64,000 bases of DNA from DASPTT01 sp035623275 (GTDB taxonomy: Bacteria > Actinomycetota > Acidimicrobiia > Acidimicrobiales > UBA8190): contig DASPTT010000127.1 in NCBI GenBank assembly GCA_035623275.1, positions 21,586 through 85,585 on the forward strand, written 5' to 3'. How positions within the stretch are numbered: the first letter of the stretch is position 1; the number at the start of each line of letters is the position of its first letter. The notes under the pieces were generated by a model, which was given only the letters and a program-made list of their open reading frames with translations, had not been told where the DNA came from and made no database searches. The position numbers and the translations under genes were made by a program. Positions 58,575 through 64,000 of this stretch are shown one piece after another.

Positions 58575-59296
58575 GCCCGCCGCCGGGCGCGCCGGCGCCG
58601 ACGGGGGCCACACCCCCGGCCGCCCGCGAGGCCACCCTCAAGGTGCCCGCGTTCGTCTACCGGGTGGCGCGCTTCGTCGTGCACGCCGTGTGCCGCCTCT
58701 ACTGGCGGGTCACGGTGCGCGGCCCGGGGACGGTGCCCGACAGCGGCCCGGTCATCCTCGCCCCGGTGCACCGCAACTTCATGGACTTCTTCGTCGTCTC
58801 CGAGGTGACCCGGCGCAAGATCTTCTACATGGCCAAGGACGACCTCTGGGGCAACCGCTTCCTCGGGGCCCTCCTCGACGCCTTGGGGGCGTTCCCGGTC
58901 AACCGCGAGGGCACCGACCGGCTGGCCTTCGATCGGGCCCAGGCGGTGCTCGAGCGCGGGGACGTCCTCATCCTCTTCCCCGAGGGCACCCGGCGCAGCG
59001 GGCCGGTGGTGGAGGACCTCCACGAGGGGGCGGCCTTCCTCTCGACGCGCACCGGGGCGCCCATCGTCCCCATCGGCATCGGGGGCTCGTCGCGCATCAT
59101 GCCCAAGGGGGGCCATGTGCCCCGCCCCACCAAGGTCTGCCTGGTGGTCGGCCCCCCGCTGGAACCGCCGGCGCGCTCCGAGCGCGGACGGGTGCCGCGC
59201 CACCAGGTCCACGCCCTCACCGAGCGTTTGGCGGGCGAGGTCCAGCGCCTCTACGACGAGGCCCAGGCGGCCGCGGGGATCCCGAACCAGCCCTGA
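58571..59296 (+). CDS. plsC: 1-acyl-sn-glycerol-3-phosphate acyltransferase
   Basis: About 241 residues. The HX4D motif is HRNFMDFF, the second motif FPEGTRRSG and the third PIVPIGIGG. It transfers an acyl chain to lysophosphatidic acid at the membrane. The GTG at 58571 makes the same GTGA overlap used through the operon; a GTG at 58565 is also in frame. In many actinobacteria a PlsC-domain protein lies between cmk and der. Confidence 0.92.
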   Translation: MSPPPGAPAPTGATPPAAREATLKVPAFVYRVARFVVHAVCRLYWRVTVRGPGTVPDSGPVILAPVHRNFMDFFVVSEVTRRKIFYMAKDDLWGNRFLGALLDALGAFPVNREGTDRLAFDRAQAVLERGDVLILFPEGTRRSGPVVEDLHEGAAFLSTRTGAPIVPIGIGGSSRIMPKGGHVPRPTKVCLVVGPPLEPPARSERGRVPRHQVHALTERLAGEVQRLYDEAQAAAGIPNQP

Positions 59297-59317
59297 GCGC
59301 CGCCGGCGCGGGGGTCC

Positions 59318-59704
59318 TCAGGCGCCGGGGCCCTCCGCCAGGGCCTTGGCCTGGGCGACCACGTCGATGAGGGTGGCCGGCGGGACGGGCTTCTTCAGGT
59401 AGTGGAACACCTTGTCGCCGAGCCGGGCCTTCGCCTCGGGCTCGATGCCGAAGGCCGAGGCGATCACCGTCACCGGGGGGCGGTCGAGGGCCTCGAGCAC
59501 GCCGATCCCGTCGCAGCGCGGCATGAAGAGGTCGAGGACCATCACGCTGACGGGGAGGCGCACGTCCTCGATGATCTCCAGGGCGACCAGGCCGTCCTCG
59601 GCCTCGACCACGTCGTAGCCGGCGTTGCGCAGGATCTCGGCCGTGGTGGAGCGCACAGCGAGGTCGTCGTCGACCAAGAGCACCTTCGCGCTCGCCGCGC
59701 TCAC
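59318..59704 (-). CDS. Stand-alone response-regulator receiver protein
   Basis: 128 residues, a receiver domain only: acidic pair in VLLVDDD, phospho-acceptor Asp in VMVLDLFMPRCDG, and the conserved Lys in FHYLKKPVPP. No output domain follows, so it may act through protein contacts like CheY or Spo0F. No kinase gene is near. The GTG at 59704 has GGAGGGG about 9 bases upstream; a GTG at 59764 would add 20 poorly conserved residues. Confidence 0.88.
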   Translation of the reverse strand: MSAASAKVLLVDDDLAVRSTTAEILRNAGYDVVEAEDGLVALEIIEDVRLPVSVMVLDLFMPRCDGIGVLEALDRPPVTVIASAFGIEPEAKARLGDKVFHYLKKPVPPATLIDVVAQAKALAEGPGA

Positions 59705-59807
59705 GACGGCCGCCCCCTCCCCGGACCGGGTTCTCGCCGCAGTCCCGTTCACAAATCCTGCCACAAACCGTCACCCTCCGGGTGGGAACCTCGGACGCCC
59801 ACAGTGG

Positions 59808-62726
59808 TCAGCCCCGGCCACCGCCGGCGGCCCCGGCCCGGGCACGCCGGCGGGACAGGGCGGGGACGAGGCACAGGCCGACGGCCACGACGAGCCCGAT
59901 GGCGCTCAGGGCCATGCCCTCGACGACCCGGTGGGGGTGGTACGAGAAGGTCACGAGGCTCGTGCCCGCCGGGACCGCCACCGACTGGACCAGGCCGTGG
60001 GGGCGCACGGCCACCGCTCGGGGCGCCCCGCCGGGCACCGGGCCCGCCCCGCCCGCCTCGCCGGGGGACGTCGGGCGCAGCGTCGCCTGCCAGCCGGTGG
60101 CGTATTGGACGTTGCGCACCAGCGTGCCCGCCGCAGGGGCCTGGACGCGGATGGTCTCGGTGCCCCAGGGGTCGGCCGAGACCACCTGCGCCGAGCCGGT
60201 GGCGGGCGCCGAGCCGGTGGCGGGCGCAGACCCCGTCGCCCCCTCCACCCATGCCCGGCCCGCAGCCGACGGCTCGACGAACACGGCGAAGACGCCGATC
60301 CTCCCGTCCGCGCGCCAGCGGGGGGCGCTCACCGCCGCGCTGAGCGCCCCGTCGAGGCGGTAGGCCCCTTGCCCCGCGCCCCAGACCACGGGTGCGCCGA
60401 CGCGGACGTCCGACGGACCGTCGTCCCGCAGCACGATCCCGCTCCCGACCGCCATCCGGGCGAGGGTGAGGGTCACCGCGTCCGCCGACACCGTCGTCGT
60501 GGCCTGGGGCCACGCCACCGAGGTGCCGTCGGGGGACACGACGCCGAGGTGGAGCGCGACGGGCGTCGCCGCGGGCGCGGCCAGGGGGACCGTCACCGTC
60601 CGCACCCCGAGCTCGGTGCCGAAGAACCAGGTGCGCGACCCGCCCACGGCGACGGTGATCACCGGCGGCGGCGCGGGCACGGTGGCGAAGGCGGCGGCGG
60701 GGGTGGGCGCGAAGGTGCGGGGCCCGCCGGGCGCCACCGCGGGATCGGGCGGGACGGGGGGGAGTCGGACCGCCCCCGTCGGGGTGACGGGGCCGCCCGG
60801 CGGGGGGGCCACCATGTGGAGGAAGTACTCGGGCACCGACACCAGCAGGCCCAGGTCCAGGGCGGCGTAGGTGCCGTCGGCCAGGTCGGCGGGGTCGAGG
60901 GTCATCTGGTCGTGGGTGTGCGTCGCCGCCTGGTAGGTGCCGCTCACGATGGCCCCGTAGCCCTGGATGCTGTCGAGCCGGCGCAGCACGGTGAGGTCGG
61001 GCTGGCCGATCTGGTTGCTCTCGATCGGGTAGTAGCGGTCCGGGTCGAAGAAGGCGACGCGGTGCGCGCCGCCGGCCGCGCCCGCTCCGGCCCCGAGCAC
61101 CGCCGCGACAAGGGCGTTGGCCGGCCGTGCGGTGGGCGAGTTGGCGGCGTCGGGATCCGGCGCGACCTGGACGGCGATGTTGAAGAGGACCAGGTCGGCG
61201 ACCACCACCACGGCGAGGCCCACCACCGTGGCGCGCCGGTGCCGGTCGCGCAGGACCACGAGGGCGGCCGCGCCCAGCGCGACGGCGCTCGGGATGGTGA
61301 GGAAGACGACCAGCGGCCACAGCGAAGAGCGCGACACCGGCCCCGGCACGTGCAGGACGTGGGGGAACCAGGTCCCCCCGGCCAGCAGCGCCAGCTGGAG
61401 CGCCACCACGGCGGCCGGTGGCACCAGCGGGAGCACCACGTCGCTGCGCAGCCAGCGGCGCGAGCGCCCTGCGGCGGCCGGCGCCTCGGCGGCCGGCGCC
61501 TCGGCGCGGGTGTCGGTGTCGGTGTCGGTGTCGGGGCCCTTTCGGACGAAGGTGCGGTCCACCCAGGCGGCGAAGAGCACGGCCAGGGACAGGTCGACCA
61601 CGAGCAGGCCGCGCGACAGCAGCCGTTGACGGTTGAAGAACGGCACGTGGAACAGGAGGTGGCCCACCGGCGTGAAGTCGCCCCACGTGATCACCAGGCC
61701 GAGCAGCCCGAGCCCGTACCAGATCCACCAGTCGGACGCCTCCCGGGCGCGGCGGTTGCGCCGGGCGAGGAGGCCGAACGCGGCCATGACCGGCAGGATG
61801 CCGATGTAGCTCGAGATCTCCGGGAGGTTGTAGGTCCCGTAGTAGGCGAGGGGATAGGCGTGGTCGGTCCCGAGCAGGAGCGGGTCGAGCCCGAGGATCG
61901 TGAGCGACTTGTTCATCGACCCCGAGGTGAAATAGCCGTAGTCGTGCACCGCCCGCTGCGACTGTGCCTGCAGGGCGGCGCCCGGCAGCAGCTGGGCGGC
62001 CCCCATCAGCAGTCCGATCACCACAGCGGCCAGCGCGCCGGCCACGATCGCACGCCGGCGAGCCGGCGTGCGCCAGGCCAGCCACAGCGCGTAGACGGCC
62101 AGGGCGGCCCCGCCGTCGAGGATCGGCTCCACCGCGCCGGTGAGGATCATGAGCCCCGTGCCGGCCCCGAGCAGCGCCACCCATGGCAGGGGCGAGGTGC
62201 CCTCGGGGCGCCGGGCGAGGCGGTGGAGGGCGAGGAAGGCCCAGGGGAGGAACGCGCCGGCCTGCACGATGTCGATGTGCACGCTCTGGGCGACCATGAA
62301 GCCGCCGTAGGTGAAGCTCACCGCGCCGAGGGCCGCGGCGGTCCACGAGCGCCCGAAGTCGCGGAGCAGGGCGAGCATGCCGAGGGCGGCCACCACGGGC
62401 ACCGCCGCCTGGTTGGCGGTCCATGCCACCACGTTCGGCAGGAAGGCGAACAGGAGGGTCCCCGGATAGGCGGCGCCCGCGCTGAAGCCGGCCAGCAGCG
62501 GCGTGCCGCTCCACAGGTAGGGGTTCCACAGCGGCAGGTGCCCGTGGCGCAGGTCCAGCCCCACCAGGACGCGCAGGGGGTAGTTCTGGATGAGGTTGTC
62601 CCCGACGAGCACGGGCGCGCCCAACGCGGCGGGCACCCCGTAGAGGAGCAGGGGCAGGGCCACGGCGCCGGCCACCAGCCACCGGCGGGCACGGGGACGC
62701 CACGCCGGAAGGGTCGCGCCCTGCAC
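59808..62726 (-). CDS. YfhO-family multi-pass membrane protein
   Basis: About 972 residues. The N-terminal 450 residues hold about twelve membrane segments; the first loop has VGDNLIQNYPLRVLVG then LPLWNPYLWSGTPLLAGF, a signature of YfhO-type proteins. The extracytoplasmic C-terminal half is beta-rich, and the protein ends with a helix and a basic tail. YfhO of Bacillus/Listeria helps glycosylate lipoteichoic acid. Repeats: (GTGTCG)4 near 61509-61536 and two 15- to 18-bp duplications. The GTG at 62726 is the first standard start after the upstream gene; a CTG overlapping the upstream stop (CTGA at 62774) is a less likely option. It forms an operon with the GT2 gene. Confidence 0.82.
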   Translation of the reverse strand: MQGATLPAWRPRARRWLVAGAVALPLLLYGVPAALGAPVLVGDNLIQNYPLRVLVGLDLRHGHLPLWNPYLWSGTPLLAGFSAGAAYPGTLLFAFLPNVVAWTANQAAVPVVAALGMLALLRDFGRSWTAAALGAVSFTYGGFMVAQSVHIDIVQAGAFLPWAFLALHRLARRPEGTSPLPWVALLGAGTGLMILTGAVEPILDGGAALAVYALWLAWRTPARRRAIVAGALAAVVIGLLMGAAQLLPGAALQAQSQRAVHDYGYFTSGSMNKSLTILGLDPLLLGTDHAYPLAYYGTYNLPEISSYIGILPVMAAFGLLARRNRRAREASDWWIWYGLGLLGLVITWGDFTPVGHLLFHVPFFNRQRLLSRGLLVVDLSLAVLFAAWVDRTFVRKGPDTDTDTDTRAEAPAAEAPAAAGRSRRWLRSDVVLPLVPPAAVVALQLALLAGGTWFPHVLHVPGPVSRSSLWPLVVFLTIPSAVALGAAALVVLRDRHRRATVVGLAVVVVADLVLFNIAVQVAPDPDAANSPTARPANALVAAVLGAGAGAAGGAHRVAFFDPDRYYPIESNQIGQPDLTVLRRLDSIQGYGAIVSGTYQAATHTHDQMTLDPADLADGTYAALDLGLLVSVPEYFLHMVAPPPGGPVTPTGAVRLPPVPPDPAVAPGGPRTFAPTPAAAFATVPAPPPVITVAVGGSRTWFFGTELGVRTVTVPLAAPAATPVALHLGVVSPDGTSVAWPQATTTVSADAVTLTLARMAVGSGIVLRDDGPSDVRVGAPVVWGAGQGAYRLDGALSAAVSAPRWRADGRIGVFAVFVEPSAAGRAWVEGATGSAPATGSAPATGSAQVVSADPWGTETIRVQAPAAGTLVRNVQYATGWQATLRPTSPGEAGGAGPVPGGAPRAVAVRPHGLVQSVAVPAGTSLVTFSYHPHRVVEGMALSAIGLVVAVGLCLVPALSRRRARAGAAGGGRG

Positions 62727-62773
62727 CGCGCGTGTCGACGCCGGATCGCCGCCCGGCCGGCGGTCGGTGCGGG

Positions 62774-63607
62774 TCAGCGGCTCGATCGTCGCTCTCGGAG
62801 CCAGGTGGTGAGGATCACCCGGGCGTAGTTGAGCGCGAAGAAGACGTTGTGCCCCTTCTTCGACTCGCCCGAGGCGCGCGGGTGCCAGATCGTCGGGCGC
62901 TCCGCGATCCGCCACCCGCGGGAGGCGGCGGCGATGATGAGCTCCGCGGTCTGGTACTGGTCCTGCTCCAGCGTCACGTCCCGGAGGACCTCGGTGCGAA
63001 GGGCCCGGAACCCGTTGGACGTGTCGGTGAGCCGCTTGCCGATCAGGTGGTCGACCACCCAGGCGAAGAAGACGACGCCGGCGCGCCGCACGGGGTCGGT
63101 GGTGTCGTCACGCCCGAGCCGGCGGCTGGCCACCACGAAGTCGGCCTCGTCGGCGAGGACCGGGGCGAGCAGCTCGGGCGCCTCGGCCGGGTCGTTCTGG
63201 CCGTCGGCGTCCACGGTGACGACGTAGCGGGCGCCGCAGGCGTCCGCCAGGTCGTACCCGACGCGCAGGGCCACGCCCTGGCCCATGTTGACGGGGAGGA
63301 CGGCGGCGAACGCACCGTGGTCGGCCACGACGTCCTCGGTGCCGTCGTCGCCCCCGTCCACCACGACGAGCGTCGACACCTGGAGGCCCGCGATGCGCTC
63401 GGGCACGGCCTTGAGCACGTCGCCGATGTTGTCGGCCTCCAGATAGGAGGCGATGAGGATCAGGACCGGGTCGAAGCGGACGTCCCCGTGGCGGCGCCGG
63501 AAGTCCTGGCGGGCGAGCTCCATGACCAGGGCGCGCAGCTCGCGTCGGCGCCGCGCCGTGCGCGAGCGTCCGCGTCGGATCGCCCCGCGGGGCCGCGCCC
63601 GGGGCAT
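62774..63607 (-). CDS. Family 2 glycosyltransferase (polyprenyl-phosphate sugar synthase-like)
   Basis: 277 residues. The GT-A fold motifs are ILIASYLEADNIGDVL, VVDGGDDGTEDV and YVVTVDADGQNDP, the last being the metal-binding DxD-type motif; NGFRALR is typical of the DPM1-like group. It has no clear C-terminal membrane helices. It likely makes a lipid-linked sugar used by nearby GT-C type proteins such as the YfhO-like one encoded next. The start ATG overlaps the stop of the HD gene by one base. Confidence 0.87.
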   Translation of the reverse strand: MPRARPRGAIRRGRSRTARRRRELRALVMELARQDFRRRHGDVRFDPVLILIASYLEADNIGDVLKAVPERIAGLQVSTLVVVDGGDDGTEDVVADHGAFAAVLPVNMGQGVALRVGYDLADACGARYVVTVDADGQNDPAEAPELLAPVLADEADFVVASRRLGRDDTTDPVRRAGVVFFAWVVDHLIGKRLTDTSNGFRALRTEVLRDVTLEQDQYQTAELIIAAASRGWRIAERPTIWHPRASGESKKGHNVFFALNYARVILTTWLRERRSSR

Positions 63608-64000
63608 CAGAGCGTTCGGGGCCGGGCGAAGACGGCGACGACGGCGGGCTCGAAATGTGACAGCGGCTCGGTGGGGAAGTCGGGGTCGAAGCTCGTCTGG
63701 TCCCATTCGTCCGCGAAACGCTCGCCGAGGGCGAACCACGGCTCGCCGCGATACTGCTCGCGCGCGTCGGGGTCGGCCCCGAAGTACCGGTAGTAGTGCC
63801 GTCCCTGGAAGTCCTGGTGGGTGCGGACCACGTGGTAGACCTCGTCGCGCACGTACGGCCGCAGGATCTCGGCCGCGATGCGCGGGTGGTTCGGCACGGA
63901 CACGGCCTTGCCGACGTCGTGGCACAGGGCGGCGACGACCATCTCCTGGTCGGCCCCCGCCTCCTCGGCTCGGGTGGCGGTCTGCAGGCAGTGGGTGCGC
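63607..64000 (-). CDS. HD-domain phosphohydrolase-like protein, 3' part
   Basis: The reading frame is open to the window edge, so the 5' end is missing. The visible 130 residues begin with THCLQTATRAEEAGADQ and continue with LCHDVGKAV, the HD pair of the metal-dependent phosphohydrolase superfamily, then VHHV-like positions at YHVVRTHQDFQG. The C-terminal half (YYRYFGADPDAREQYRG, FADEWDQTSFDPDFP) resembles the HD proteins of phosphonate/inositol catabolism. The substrate is unknown. It overlaps the GT2 start by one base. Confidence 0.8.
   Translation of the reverse strand, partial: RTHCLQTATRAEEAGADQEMVVAALCHDVGKAVSVPNHPRIAAEILRPYVRDEVYHVVRTHQDFQGRHYYRYFGADPDAREQYRGEPWFALGERFADEWDQTSFDPDFPTEPLSHFEPAVVAVFARPRTL

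Noticed and set aside
62774..62777. CTGA overlap as a CTG start for the YfhO-like gene
   Set aside because: A standard GTG at 62726 already gives a complete first membrane segment, so a near-cognate start is not needed.

Overview
The window is high-GC actinobacterial chromosome, most like the class Acidimicrobiia. The taxon is an inference. It rests on very high GC, many GTG starts, stop/start overlaps of the GTGA and ATGA kind, and a gene order from 42.9 to 58.6 kb that follows the Mycobacterium tuberculosis Rv1692-Rv1712 block (HAD phosphatase, tlyA, nadK, recN, pyrG, NUDIX, xerD, scpA, scpB, rluB, cmk). I found no rRNA, tRNA, CRISPR array, IS element or prophage.

Layout. 0-4.1 kb: end of a zinc-type alcohol dehydrogenase, an AhpD-like protein, a DinB-family protein, a secreted GH16 glycosidase, an HhH protein and a low-molecular-weight tyrosine phosphatase. 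4.1-19.5 kb: envelope genes, including a DUF4012 protein, two large membrane proteins of GT-C type, an OafA/SGNH acyltransferase in operon with an LpdA-type flavoprotein, a beta-propeller protein, a zinc-ribbon membrane protein and a CAP-domain protein. A broken antiporter fragment lies at 14.46-14.62 kb. 19.5-32.3 kb: a second OafA/SGNH acyltransferase, then a block that looks like a hypoxia or energy-limitation island: Hsp20, a complete group 3b [NiFe]-hydrogenase operon with its protease and an embedded cyclic-nucleotide-binding protein, an MFS transporter, phosphoenolpyruvate synthase, a nitroreductase and an FMN reductase. A palindrome like a DosR box precedes hsp20. 32.3-41.4 kb: a 14-TM-type MFS exporter, an AftD-like arabinosyltransferase, a mycosin-like subtilase, and a radical SAM protein behind a near-perfect LexA box. 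41.5-59.3 kb: TrpB2-type synthase and the conserved housekeeping block, ending tyrA-aroA-cmk-plsC. 59.3-64 kb: a lone receiver-domain protein, a YfhO-type membrane protein, a GT2 glycosyltransferase and the end of an HD-domain protein.

Main original observations. (1) At least seven unrelated genes have a TAnnnT -10 hexamer exactly 6 nt before the start codon, the geometry of leaderless transcription. This helps to place starts, including an apparent ATC start for the phosphatase. (2) The Hsp20/hydrogenase/PEP-synthase grouping with the palindromic box suggests a DosR-like hypoxia regulon outside the mycobacteria. (3) A LexA operator abuts the -10 of the radical SAM gene. (4) Two convergent gene pairs share a CTAG as overlapping stop codons. 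(5) Short in-frame tandem duplications recur in many genes, one of which multiplies the start codon of the hydrogenase large subunit.
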